A DNA stretch of 64,000 nt from Micractinium sp. NFX-FRZ (Eukaryota > Chlorophyta > Trebouxiophyceae > Chlorellales > Chlorellaceae), in assembly GCA_029339195.1 (NCBI GenBank), contig JAPTJF010000096.1, positions 93,870-157,869 of the forward strand, given 5' to 3'. Positions 24,201-35,800 of the stretch are shown one piece after another. Position numbers and translations under genes: made by a program. Every line of letters begins with the position of its first letter. Position 1 is the first letter of the stretch. Under the pieces are notes generated by a model, which was not told the origin of the DNA, did no database searches, and saw only the letters and a program-made list of their open reading frames with translations.

Positions 24201-27200
24201 GCCCCTCACCTCGTGCCGCTGCAGCAGGTATTCCAGCAGGCTCTCCCAGTCGCCTCTGCAGCGCGCATAGTGCATGAGCTCATCCAGCCGGCCGTAGCCA
24301 GCCAGCAGGCCGATGGTGGTGCCTGGATCCAGCACGTCTACATACTTCTGTAAGAATGCACGTAGGCGCTCAACAGCCTGCAAACAGCAGTTTGGCAGTT
24401 TGCGATGGGGTGAGAGGTTTGGCAGGGGTAGGTGGCCTGTGGTGCCTGGGTTCAGCACGCCCGCAACCCTTCTTCAAACCAGCTCACACCTGCTCGACGG
24501 CCCGCACTCAGAGTGGCGTTTGCATGGATGGGCAAGCAGAGAAACAGGCTAGTGTACTCAACGCAGAGAGCCAGCCCCCAGGCCAGCCCAGCTCCTTGAC
24601 AACACCAACCATTCACCTGGCTGTAGCTGCTGCTGGCTTCACCAGGTGGCGGCTCCAGGGCCCCACTGGCAGCTGTCTCAAGCCCCGCATCGGGTTGCAG
24701 CAGCGCCCGGTTCAGCGTGTCCAGCAGGAGCTCAGTGAGCCAGGTGGCAACCATGGTCGCCTGCACGGACGATGGAACTTCATTAGTACTTGTTCGTCTT
24801 GTAAGGAAATCCATTAATCAGAGAGTCGTAGACAAAGGAGATCAGACGCACTGACACGCCTCGCGCATGCGCTGCATTGCAAAGGCTTTGTGCCAGGTGG
24901 CAACATGGCCTGCATGGGTGGAAAATGCCGGTGCACCAGGCACGCTAGACCAACGCCTACAAATATGCCTCAAAGCGTGGGCACAGTGAGCTGTGCCTTA
25001 CTGCTTCAGTGCATTGCTCGCAAGCCACTGCAGCCCCCACTGCAGGAAAAAACAGTTTCATTTTGTGCCAACCTGCGCCTTGTCATCCTGGCCCAGCGTG
25101 TCCAGCCGTGTCTGCAGGAAGGCCGCCACCGCCTCTGGCTCCCCAGTCTCCATCAGGCGAAGAGCGACTTCTTCGAAAGACGGCGTGCTGGAGGTGACCT
25201 GCATCATGAACAGTTTCCACTCCACGAGCACGTAAGTACGGTAGCATAGAGGGGGACACAGGCACGCTGGCAGCAAGACATTGATAGGCAGGCGGGCCCG
25301 CTCTCCCACTTTGCAGCGGGAGCAGATGCTGACGATTCCCCGTCGGACGGCAGAGCGGAAGCAAGCTGCCCACCTTTCCGTACAGCGCTGCCGCTTGCAC
25401 ATAGTCTCCCTCCTCAAACAGCGAAGCCGCCTCCGCAAGGTAGACCTTGTTGCGCTGGGCGGCGCTGCAACATGAGATGCAACAGGCAACAGCTGGGATG
25501 CGAGGGACAGCAGGGGCAGAGACATGGCAGCAGTTTGCAGGCTTCGAAAGCGCAAGGGCTGGCATCTCCAGCAACAGCGCGCAGCACAGACCTGCGGCAC
25601 TGCACCAGCGCTGCCCGGTAGTCCCCTTTGTCCAAGTAGACCCGCCACATGTCACGATCCTCGTCCGATGTGTCCATCTCCAAGGCATCGTCGCCTGCAT
25701 GGAGAGCACAACGAAGGAGAAATGCACACTTCAGTGCAGTCACCTGCACAAAGCATGCACGAACTGAACCTTGGATTGAAGGGTCACACTTGTTGAGGTT
25801 GATGTGGGACTCTGGCAAACACAACACAACACAAATGTGGGTGGACAATGCGATGCACAATCATCTGGCAAAGGAGGTAGAAAGGCAGTGTGGCACAGCA
25901 GCATGGTTGGCAGCCAGGTTGTGAATGAGCCTTTGCCAGGGGACCCAGCAGCAGCATCGGCGGCGGCGACGGCCACAATCGAGGCATGCATGCAACGATT
26001 GGTAGGCACATGCCCACCTGCTAGGACATAGATGTGTCCCACCAGCTGGTCTCGGCACAGGCCCAGCGGCATTGTGGCTGCGCCCCGCACGGGCACCGCA
26101 AACCGCTGCAACGGCACCTCCTGCACCACTGCCTTGCTGGTGCGATTGACGTACTGCAGCTTGCTGGGGTACAGCAGCACAAAGTGGTGCTGCGTCATGG
26201 CCTGCATGGGGCAGCACAGGTGGACGAGGAGCAGGGTTAGCAGATGAAGCAAAGGGAGGCACGCCTGAGGCACGCCTGCAGGGGGCAGCAGTGCAAAGTG
26301 GTACCCGCCATGGCCTGCAAACAAAGCAGTGGGACAGTCTGTGAAGATAAAGCACTTGGCTGGCGAGGACAGCCACAGGGAGCACCCGGGAGCAAGTGGG
26401 AATTCCATGATGGTACAGGCTAGTGAAGCGCACATGCCAGCGCACAGCACGCCCAACTTCATGCCCCATCTGCCACCTACCAGCGACAGCGGGCGCTCGC
26501 CAGAAGCGGCTGCTGCTGTCGCTCCTGCTGCTGCCGTAGCTGCTGCGCCCTGCTGCTGTGCGGTCTGCTGCAGGTGCAGCACAGCTGCCGGCAGCAGCTG
26601 GTGTCGCACGAGATGGTCTGCTGGGTCGGTGATGTTTGGGTCCAAATCCAGGCGTCCATAGTAGATACCCGAAGGTGACAGCACAGCAAACACCTCTGGC
26701 CGGGGCATGTCAAACAAGCCGCTTGCATCTGTCCAGGCCCCTGGGTCGGGCTGCTTTGTGGGGTAGAGCAGTTGCAGCTGGGCAGCACCCGTCTGGGTAG
26801 GCAGGTCGATGTGGCGCCCCTCGATCCCGCCTCCGCCGGCATCCTCTGAGTGCGCAGCAAACACGTCTTCGAGAGTGGGCCCGCCAGAGAAGGCATACAG
26901 TCGCGTGCCACACAGGGCCAGCACCAGCCGGCGCTCCGCAGACAGCGCCACCTGCAGCAGCAAGGGTCGCAGCCAGCCAGCAAGTCTGTCACCAGTATGT
27001 CACGGCTGCAAAATGCGGTGCCTGAGCTGGTGCAAGACCCCAGCCCTCCATGCCCTGCCCGCGACAACTGTGCTGGGCGAATTGCGGCAGCAAGTGACAT
27101 GACCATGGGGCCTCTCTGCGCCCCCTGCTACTGCTCACATGACGCTAACCCTTGCACCTGTGCCAACCAAGCCATGGACCACTCTTCCCCGTGCAGCTGG

Positions 27201-28404
27201 CACAGATTGACATACTGTATGCCATCACACCCCCAGCTGCTCCCAGCACCTATGCGCACCTGTGCCAACCCAGCGATGGGCCTCTTCCCCCTCTTCCCCG
27301 CGCAGCTGGCATACATTGCAGTACGCCGTCACACCCGCGGCTGCTTCCAGCACCTATGCGCACCTGTGACAACCCAGCGATGGGCCCCTCTTCCCCGCGC
27401 AGCTCGTGGAGCTGGCGCAGGCGCTCCTTCTTGCCCTCAGGCTCCACACTCAGCTCGTACAGAGCACCTGTGTCTGTCCCCAGCAGCGCCTCCCTGCATG
27501 GATAAAGGAGGCAAGCAAAGGATGCCAGGTTTGGGGGACGGGCTTGTGCTCCTTCTTCCCTTACCAAGCTGCCCGCCTCGCCCGTCAAACCCACCCGTCC
27601 CACTCCCTGATTGCACCCTTGTTCCTCACCCAAAGCTCTGCGCTCTCAGCACCGGGCTCCACGCCACGCTGGTCACTGCCAGTCCTTTGAGCTTGTGCAG
27701 CTGCCGTGATTTCTTCAGCCCCCCATCCACATAGTGCGTCTCCAGTGTGCCGCTGCTGCCGCCCGTCTGCATCGTCAGCAGCGCGTGCCGCCCGAGTGGG
27801 TCAACAAACAGGCGACGCACGTGCGCGTCGCTGCTGCGGCTGGCCTCAAGCTCTGCCACTGCATTGTGGTGGGCCGGGGAAGGCCAGGTGGGGTGAGCAC
27901 CTCAACAGGGTGGCGTGTGTGCTGGGCAGATGACAACTGAAGCAGGCAGGCAGGACTTGGCAGGCAGGCAGGCTAGCAGGCAGGCAGGGCCGGCAAAGCG
28001 GCAAGGCGCTGGAAATACACAGGCAGGGCAACAGGTAGCCATGCGCGTGGTTGCAAAGCAGACAGCGGCAGGCGGGGTGGCGGCAAGCGTGTGCGCAAGC
28101 TTCAACTCCAGCAGCCACCGTGTAGTGTGTGCTACCCACCTGTGCTGCTGTCACCCGCCAGGTCGTGGCGCAACAGGAAGTTGCGTGAGGTGGCCACAAA
28201 CAGGATGTCGTTGCATACAGTAAAGGCCACAGCATGGCCCCTTCCCCGGGCCAGGTACTCGGCCCGATGGTCTAGACCAAACAGATCGGTAGCCGGGGCG
28301 GCGGAAGGGGCGGCTACTCGGCTGCCGCTCAGGTCGCCTAGCCCGCCTAGTGCCTGCTCTGCCGCATCGGACAACGCTAGCTGAGCATTCCAGTCGTCCA
28401 GCAT
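21227..28404 (-). CDS. VPS18: Vacuolar protein sorting protein 18 (HOPS/CORVET core subunit)
   Basis: VPS18/Pep3 is a shared subunit of the HOPS and CORVET tethering complexes on late endosomes and the vacuole. The N-terminal propeller region begins around EYLARGRGHAVAFTVCNDIL and FLLRHDL (28150-28260). It continues through SVAWSPVLRAQSF (27630-27680), GTDTGALYELSVEPEGK (27430-27490) and GIYYGRLDLDPNI (26630-26680). The clathrin-heavy-chain-like repeat region includes DEDRDMWRVYLDKGDYRAAL (25610-25670), typical of plant VPS18. Near the C-terminus a coil (EEIEELKQEMKQATHTVQAIR type, 22025-22080) precedes a RING-like segment CARCSRP...FPTGNAFHGSC (21475-21625). Two of the usual RING ligand positions read Thr and Asn. 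The start is placed at MLDDWNAQL (28404); an in-frame ATG at 28557 would add about 50 low-complexity residues. Several introns carry decayed duplicates of exon edges. Confidence 0.94.
21588..21817 (-). repeat. Exon-edge duplicate, VPS18 (acceptor side)
   Basis: The start of the RING exon with its acceptor (21588-21695, EDLARLEHRSAALDSSEPC) is copied in the preceding intron at 21709-21817. That copy reads GDLAQLEHCN before a stop. It includes a decayed but still CAG-ended acceptor. Confidence 0.85.
22560..22720 (-). repeat. 82-bp direct duplication spanning a VPS18 donor
   Basis: Segments 22560-22637 and 22642-22720 align over their whole length. Each contains CCCGTAAAGACAG, CTGCTGCAGACAT and an AGGT(A/G)GGCTGCA donor-like junction. 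Confidence 0.9.
24097..24263 (-). repeat. Exon-edge duplicate, VPS18 (donor side)
   Basis: The exon end encoding LLEYLLQRHE (24213-24263) matches the intron segment 24097-24148 around GATATTCCAGCAGG. Confidence 0.75.
27154..27408 (-). repeat. Three tandem copies of an exon-donor junction, VPS18
   Basis: Units begin at about 27154, 27255 and 27359, with a period of 101-104 bp. The exonic copy ends LRGEEGPIAGLSQ followed by GTGCGC. The next intron copy repeats the exon end, the CAG|GTGCGC junction and the following intron sequence. The third copy has CAG|GTGCAA. Confidence 0.92.
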
Positions 28405-29169
28405 GGCTGCTGTTGCTTTCAGACGGTGTACAAGGGCGGCACCCCCACCTGCGGCGGGCAGCTGGGGGATGTGCGAGGGCGTCGGCGCACCGGCGGGCAG
28501 CGGGGGCAGCGGCAACAGAAGTCCTGTCGGCCCTCCACGCCGCCTGCTTGCTACCACACTCCAAGCGCTCGGCTGCCGTTTGCAGGGCAGGCAAATGGAA
28601 GGGAGCCGCTCACTTCTTCAAGCGATCCCGCGCAGGGGCGAAGCTCACTTCTTTAAGCTGACCTCAAACCATGTCGTCTTGTTTTGATCGTGTCGCACAG
28701 CGCGTGGTGGCGATGAAATGCAGTGAAAGTGAACAACCCTGGCCATCCTGGCGCCCGCCACCATGGCAACGCAAACATTTGCAAACAGCAAAGAGGGGGC
28801 TCCCCAATTCCGCAATTTGGGTTTGGCAGATCCGCGGTACGCCATGGCGACCTTGGCAAGCATCACGGTGGCAGCACCGCCTGCCGCCGCTGCTGGCAGG
28901 TGCGAAGGCTGCTGCTGGCTGCCTGGGCTTCGCTGGACCGCGGCTATCTATCTGAACATTGAATCACCGCGATGGGATCCGGGAGCACCACTCGAGTGTG
29001 TCAGCCCGTGATAGCCGCCACCGCCTCCCGCCACCGCCGCCGCTGATGTGCTGCCTGCCCATTTCAGGGCCATACTTGGCACCTACATTCAGACTCTACA
29101 TCCCTTCTCATTCTGCGCAGGGCTTCTGGTCGTGCGGTGCAGTCATCACGGGCGGCGCGCCCTGTGGCC
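28405..29169. promoter_or_regulatory. Divergent intergenic region, VPS18 and glucose-6-phosphate 1-epimerase
   Basis: About 765 bp separate the two start codons. It should hold both promoters and 5' UTRs, and possibly an unseen 5' non-coding exon of the epimerase gene, since a tcattctgcag-like acceptor lies at about 29110-29120. I see no gene here. In-frame extension of VPS18 to 28557 is possible. Confidence 0.5.
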
Positions 29170-32100
29170 ATGCCCGCTGCCCGCCGGCAGCAGCGGCAGC
29201 CCCTGCGTGGTCCTGCTGCGCTGCGCATGCGCACCCAGGCGGCCGCGGCCTCTGACACTGCCGATGTTGCAGCCCTGAACAAGAAGTTTGGCATCCCCGG
29301 ACAAGTGGAGGTGGTGTCGGGCCCTGGCGGCCTGCCGGTTGTGCGCCTCACCCACGTTTGCGGTGCGCAGCAACCCACCTGCCGGCCTCTGTTCTGCGGT
29401 TCGCACAGTTGGCACCTCTTCCCTCCTAACACACAGCCATTGCTGACAGCGACCCAGGTGCCCGCTCGCTCCTTTACAGGTGCTTCTGCCGAGGTGTCCC
29501 TCTTCGGTGGCTGCATCATCAGCTACAAGCAGCCCAGCGGCGACGAGGTGCTGTACATGCGCCCGGGTGCGTTGGTGGCAAGCGTGCTGCTGCTGGGTGG
29601 CGACGCTGTCCTCCTGCCGTGCCCGCCTCATGCCTGCCTCCCTTGCTCCGCGCTGCCTCACAACCTCGGCCCCATGGCACGGCCCTCACGCTACTCCAGA
29701 TGCCAAGAAGATTTTCGAGTCTGACAACCCCAAGAGCAAGCCCATCTCAGGCGGCATCCCACACTGCTTCCCCCAGGTGCCTTGACAGTGAGGCCAGGTG
29801 TCAGCGAGGCTCAAGTTACAGGGCCCTCTGCCCTGCAAGACTTAGCCATAGTTTTTGCTGTCAACTGAGAGTCTTTGACCAGGGCTACAGGGGCCATGTG
29901 TGGGCATTGAGCCTGCTGCCAAGAGTTTTCTTGCTCCACGGCCTCCGCCTCATGCCCGGGATTCCACTTGTTTCTCTCGCCGTCCTCTGGGCGCAGTTTG
30001 GGCCCAGCGACGCCATGCAGCAGCACGGGTTTGCCCGCAACGTGGACTGGTGAGCTGCTTTTCTGTTGCTGCCGTGGTTGCGCCTGCTGTCCTGCGCATG
30101 CTGTCGTGGCGAGACATGGAGGCGCATGTGCTTTGTGCCTTCAGTATGATTAACACATTGTTTGTTTGCCTGCCGCAGGGAGATTGCCAGCACTAGTGCA
30201 GATCTGCAGCCGGATGACCCAGACCCCGAGGTGTGTTTCATGCTGTGCTAGTGACAGGATCCTGCACTGGTAGCCTGGAGCGCGCTGTTTGTGCTTTCTA
30301 TCAAGGTTAGGGACATGCACTGGTGCATCCTGTGAAAGTTTTGAAGTTGAGTCAGGCATTTTCTTGGACAACGCAAATGTCCCTTAGACCGGCCAACTGC
30401 AACGTAAGTATGACAGGGGAAAGCGGCCGTCATTGGGGCATCCAGTGGGCGCCGCCCCTGCTGCCTGCCTGCAGGTCACGCTGGTGCTCACCGACAGCGA
30501 GTACTCGCGCAAGATGTGGCCCTACAAGTTCAAGGTTGCCTACAGCGTCGCGTTAGCAGGTGTGCAGAATTGCTGTCCAGTGCCATACCCACGGTCGTGC
30601 AGCCCCCCCTGGACAATGTGCAGCCCAGGACACGCCCTTCGAGCTGTCCAGTGCCATACCCACGGTCGTGCAGCCCTGAAATGGAGGCAAGCAGGTGTGC
30701 AATGAAACATTCGAGCTGTCCAGTGCCATACTTTCACTGTTTCAATTCCCGCATTACACAGAGCACACAGCAGGGCACATTCGTTCCTTTGTGTTGTGCT
30801 GCCTTGTGTGCTGAACTTGAATTCATGGGTTCAGAAGGGGGGATCATCAAGCCCCGGAGGGATGCATGACATGCATGCATGGCATTGTGCTGAATGCAGG
30901 GGCTAAAACAGAGGCATTGGGTCGAGTGGCAAAACTTCAGAGTGGGAGGCAAAGAATCAAGCAGGGCACAAGCACCCGTGCCTGGTAGTCGCGGCTGTGC
31001 ACGTTGTGCAAGGGGGGGACGCAGCGTGACTGGTGACAGAAAGCAAGCAGGCAAACGCATGAAAACTGATACAGGCAAAGGGGGGTTCAGGGCGGCAGAA
31101 AACACGCACACCCACAATGAATGGCATGAAGCAATTTGATTTTTGATTTGATTTGAACCGCCTGCCATTTGATTTGAACCGCCTGCCATTTGCCGCGACA
31201 CTTGCAGGCGAGCTGCTGCGGGCAGACATGCGGGTCATGAACACTGATGACAAGCCTTTTGAGTTCACGGCCGTGAGTGTCGCTTGCAGCCCAGAGCATG
31301 CACAAGTGCATGTGCAACGGTCCTCTGTGGAGGCTATGGATGCTCTGGCACTCCGCCACTTATGTTCAGCCTGCTCCTTTGTTCTGCCGCTGCACGGGGT
31401 GCTGGCCACTGTGATGCGTTCACCCAAACCCCAATCCTCACCCCAATCACCACAGGCGCTGCACTCCTACATCGAGGTGGCAGACATTGAGGAGGTGAGG
31501 ACGTCACAGCATGTGTGAAAAAACAAGAGGACCTGCTGTTAATGAACCCTAGCCCTGCTGCAGCAACAGCATTGCCTTGATGTAGTGAAAACAGTGCGCT
31601 GATGTCCTTGATGCGTGCCAAACAGCGAATGCCTGCTGCGTAGAGCCGTCTATACATGCCCCAAACTCAGCTGTCATGTCTGTTTCTCAAAGTGCAGGCC
31701 GCTGTCCTGGGGCTCAAGGGTTTGGAGTACCTAGACAAGGTGGGAACTGCCGCCGTCATGCTGTGCTTGGTGCTAGGTTGTTTCTAGAAGGCGGGTGCCA
31801 GCCAAAGCAAGAAGCACCACAGAGACACGCGCTATGAATCGTGAGAACGGGAAGGCACGTGGATACCATGAGTACAACATGTCACCTGCACTCCAATGCA
31901 GACTGTTGACCCCAAGAACCCAGCCAAGAAGACCGAGGATCGCGAGGAGGTGACCTTCTCTGGGCCCGTGGATAGGTGAGTTGTAAAGTCAGGAGCTAAA
32001 TATGCCACCTGCCTCGTGGTCCCAATGCATTATGCTAGAATGCTGCGCAGGTGCTGCAGGCATGGACTAGCAAGGCAAGCGCCCCTTCTTTGCCATCCAT

Positions 32101-32660
32101 GCCCCCCCTCTTCCTCTTCCTGCAGCGTGTACCTCAAGGCAAAGGACTTTGTGCAGCTAGATGTGGGGACCGGTAAGTGCTTGATTCTACCGTGGCCCTG
32201 TGGTCGGGTGCGCGCGCTTGGGTTTTGCTGACGCCTGGCAGTTGTTGCTGCGGCGGCGGCTGCCCCATGTGCCAGCAGCCAGTGCACTCCTTCATTCATG
32301 TCTGCAGGCGCGGCGGTGACCATCACCACCAACCACTGGTCGGATGTTGTGGTGTGGAGCCCATGGACGGCCATGCCCGACTGCTACCGCAGGTAAGTGT
32401 ACGAGTTTGGCGACCTGTGATGGGCAGTGTCGGTGTGGCGACCTGGGGTGGGCATGTCGAGAGCACCTCATTCTGTGAGGGCAGCCTTTTGGCTGCTTGC
32501 TTTTGTGACCGAGGTCGTTACACTGCTCATGCCTGCCCACATCGTTCATCCCTGCTGCAGCTTCTGCTGCGTGGAAAGCGCGCAGTTCAGCAGCCCAGTG
32601 AAGCTCGGCCCTGGCGAGTTCTGGCGCTCGCAGGCGGAGTGGTGCGTCAGGGACCTGTGA
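29170..32660 (+). CDS. Glucose-6-phosphate 1-epimerase (YeaD/aldose 1-epimerase superfamily), probably plastid-targeted
   Basis: This enzyme interconverts alpha- and beta-D-glucose 6-phosphate. About 13 exons are visible. The first encodes an Arg/Ala/Gln-rich leader ending near LRMRTQAAAASDTAD, a likely plastid transit peptide. Family blocks follow in order: SLFGGCIISYKQPSGDEVLY (29490-29560), SGGIPHCFPQ (29745-29775), FGPSDAMQQHGFARNVDW (29997-30050) with the conserved histidine, and LVLTDSEYSRKMWPYKF (30480-30533). Then come FTAALHSYIEVADIEE (31265-31495), the VEYLDK-type core LKGLEYLDK (31710-31740), TTNHWSDVVVWSPW (32325-32375) and FCCVESAQ (32562-32585). The last matches the VCVE block of the family. 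The stop is at 32658-32660. The ATG at 29170 is the first in the frame; a GTG at 29137 is upstream. The intron at 30560-31208 is unusually repeat-rich. Confidence 0.93.
30571..30731 (+). repeat. 71-bp tandem repeat at the start of an epimerase intron
   Basis: Copies at 30571-30605, 30642-30676 and 30713-30731 share GCTGTCCAGTGCCATAC. The first two continue identically through ACGGTCGTGCAGCCC. GCAGGTGTGC also recurs at about 30556 and 30691, so the repeat includes the exon-donor junction. Confidence 0.9.
31143..31190 (+). repeat. Short tandem repeat just before an epimerase acceptor
   Basis: Two perfect copies of an ATTTGATTTGAACCGCCTGCC unit sit directly upstream of the acceptor for the exon beginning GELLRADMRV. 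Confidence 0.85.
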
Positions 32661-32707
32661 GCAGTTTGATGGGACTGGAAACTGATTGCTGATGCGTGCG
32701 GGTTAGC

Positions 32708-32712
32708 TGTAA
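32708..32712 (+). terminator. TGTAA polyadenylation signal candidate, epimerase gene
   Basis: The green-algal polyadenylation pentamer TGTAA lies 48 nt after the epimerase stop codon and 146 bp before the start codon of the next gene. Confidence 0.5.
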
Positions 32713-32849
32713 CACAAACACAGAGCGTGTCAGTTCGGTAGCCGCCTGATACTGCACAGCGCCAGCCGGCGACAGCGGGGCGACGGCAGGGTCGACAGCT
32801 TTGAAAGCCTGCCTTGTTCCTGAATGCCTGATCTCTTCCTGAACGCCAT

Positions 32850-32888
32850 ATGGAGCGATGTCGCTTTTACACGGCTTCTCCACTGTAA
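32850..32888 (+). promoter_or_regulatory. Upstream ORF overlapping the CABIN1-like start codon
   Basis: A 12-codon ORF (MERCRFYTASPL, stop at 32886-32888) begins 8 nt before the predicted main ATG at 32858, in a different frame. It ends inside the first exon, so if the mRNA starts upstream the uORF would compete with the main start. Confidence 0.45.
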
Positions 32889-35800
32889 ACCGAGACCCGG
32901 CCGTAGAACAGGCACCCGGGGGCGGGCCGGAGGCGACTATCGAAGCCCGCGAGGCTCGCTGCATCGCAGACTATGAACGCGCTCTGGGCCTGCTCGCGCG
33001 ACGCGATGATTCCGCTCAAGTGAGTTCTGTTTTCGCAGAGTGATCGCGGGCCTCCTAGTCCAGCGGCTGCTCGGGAGCAGAGTGCGAGGGGCTGTTTTGG
33101 ACGCCACCTGAGCCTCCCCCCCCCTTGCGCTCCCTCCGCCACCACTGTCCTGCCTGCTGCCCGCCGCCGTCTGCCCTGCAGGAGGCGTTGCGAACGCTGC
33201 TGACAGAGCCGGTGGTTGCCGATTGTGCTACCGACCAGCTGCATCGCATCAAGTTTTTGGCCCTCAAAAACCTTGGAGACCTGCTGGCGCGGCAGTCTGG
33301 GGGCGTGCCTGATGCGCTGGCAGCCTATTGCGAGGCAACCGAGGTGGACAGCAGCGATGCACTGCTGTGGAACAAGCTGGGCACGCTGGTGGGTGGTGTG
33401 GTGGGTGTAGCTATTCTTGCTGATGCGTTGAAGAAACTGGGCTGTTGGTGGTGAAGCAAGCAAGCGCTGCTCTTTTGCTGCTGGCCATGCCTACCGGACT
33501 CTACCGTGCACCCCGCACGATTGTGGCCGCCCCGTTCCGCACCTCAAGCCGTGCTGCCCTTCTTGCGCTCCGCCCCATCTCAGGCAGCCGAGGCTGGTTA
33601 CTGGGCGGCAGCACGCACCGCTTTTGAGCGGGGGCTTGAGCTGGACCCCCAGCACCCGACAATGCCAGACAAGCTGCTGAGCCTGCTGCGCCACACTGGC
33701 GATGGGCCAGCAGCAGCCACCCTGGCGGCAGCGCTGCTGCGGCAGCACCCTCGGCATGCCGGCGCTGCGGCAGTGCTGGCTGCTCAGCGGCGTGGGGGCA
33801 GGCTATCGGCTGCTGGCGGTGCTGCGCTGCTGCAGTTGCCCCCCGCAGACACAGTGCCTGGGGCGGCCCCCCGGCTGCCTGCCCGGCACCACGACAGGGA
33901 GCGGCCACGCACCCTTGAGCAGCCCACCTGGCAGCAGCTGCTGCACCACTCGCTGCTTTTCTTGTCCAGCAACCGTCTGGCAGACGGCAGCCATGGGCAT
34001 GGCGGCTCTCTTGCCCATGCAGCAGCAGCCACAGCAGCAGCAGCGGCGGCGGCGGCGGCGCCGGCGGCAGCAGGGTCTCCTTTGGCTGCTGAGCGCAAGG
34101 GGACCCCTGCACTTGTGCGGTTCAATTACAAGCGCCTGACCCCAACGCCCTCTCAGCAGCCGACGGCAGCAGCAGTGAGTGCGGCAGCCACAGCTGCACT
34201 CACACAGATAGCCCAGCAGGCTGGTGCTGCGCTGCCAAAGCCTGCACCAGCAGCGGTACCAATGGCAGCGTCAGCAGCTGATGCAGCGCAGCAGGAACAG
34301 GGACAGGCAGCAGCAGAAGCACCGCAGGATCAATTTCCTGCGGTGGCAGCAGGAGCGGATGCAGCGTTGGCAGCAACGGCAGCAAGCGCGGCAGCAGCAG
34401 GGCAGGAGCCTTCGCCCGCAGCAGCGGCAGCAGCAGCAGGGCAAGCACAGTCGCCTGCGGTGGCAGCAGCTGAGCACAGCCCGGGGCCGCCTGAAGCTGG
34501 TGCTGCGACACCAGCAGTTCAGGCCGCTACCTGTACTCCCCTGGCAGGCTCAGCTGATGCTGTTGACGGCGCTGCGGTGGGCCCTGCCCCCGTGGCGCAG
34601 CAGTGCTCGCCTGCAGGATCGCCCGCAGCAGCTGATGAGGAGCAGGAGCAGCGGCATCCAAATGGCCGGGCCAGCGGCAAGCTCGAAGCACGTGCGACAC
34701 GGTCCAGGTGGGCAATACAGCAGCGCATGGCACCTGCATCATCCCTCCCCCCTGAGCAGCGCAGGCATCTGCCATTACACAGTCTGTGCCAGGCACTGCA
34801 TGCTGTTGGTGGCAGGCCCTGCACAGCCACACCCTTGCCAACTTTCCTGCACCCTTGCATGCAGGGCTGCAACCGGCAAAGCTGGCCTACCCCTGGTGCC
34901 TGCTTCACCCAGCGGTGACCAGCCAGTGTCGCCAGAAGAAGAAGCTCTGGAGCTGCTGGGCACGCTAGGCTCGCTGCTCAGCGCTGCACAGCCGCCCTCT
35001 TCAGCTGCCACCGTCACAGCCTCCCCCCTGCTGTCGTCGCCCGCCAAGGCTGGGAACGGGCTGACGGCTGGCGGCGGGGCTGGCGACGAGCGAGCTACGC
35101 AGCAGCGGGAGGAGGAGGAATCTGTGAAGGCTTTCATCAAGCAGCTCCCCGCCTACGGCGTGGGGCGGCATGAGCTGGCGCTGCTGTTGCTGCAGACGCT
35201 GGGCACGGCAAGCAGCGCAGCCCGTTTGGCACCACTTGTGCGGCAGCAGCTGCTGCAGGTGGCGCACCACGTGCAGCATGACAACTTGCACTTTTCCCCT
35301 GAGCTGTGCCTGGTGCTGGGAGAGCTGTTTGCTGATGCATCGGCGGCAGCTGCCCGCATGCCCGATGCCCAGCAAGGCGGCACGACAGCACTGGCACGCA
35401 CCGGCAGCGGCATCCAGGCAGCGACAGCTGCACACGTGAGCAGCATGCCCACAGCACCAGCAGCACGGTACATCAGCGGCACAGCCAAACGGTTAGCCAG
35501 TGGGCGTGGCAAGCGGGGCGAGCTCGATTCTGCCACGATGCAGCAGTCGGCACGGCTGTGGCTCTCGCGCTACCGCCTGGCGGCAGCAGAGGCGCAGCCT
35601 GCCACCTCAACAGATGCCGCCGTTGAGCGGCTCAGCGGCATGGCACGGTACTGGTGGGCCTCGGGGCGGTTGCTGGAGAGCAGCGCAGACATGGCGGCTG
35701 CCAGTGCGGCATACACGCACTGCCAGGACACCCTGAGGCTGCTAGGTGCGGTGCTGGGTGTGTGCCAGTCTTTTCCGTTTTATGCGAGGCCAGCCAGTGC

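Noticed and set aside
29137..29169. GTG start for the epimerase, giving a longer leader
   Set aside because: Nuclear genes start at ATG. The first in-frame ATG at 29170 already gives a normal transit peptide.
34224..34860. First part of a plus-strand ORF of 530 codons, Gln/Arg-rich
   Set aside because: It is a shifted-frame reading of the CABIN1-like Ala-rich exon. Only its part after about 34866 is the genuine exon frame.
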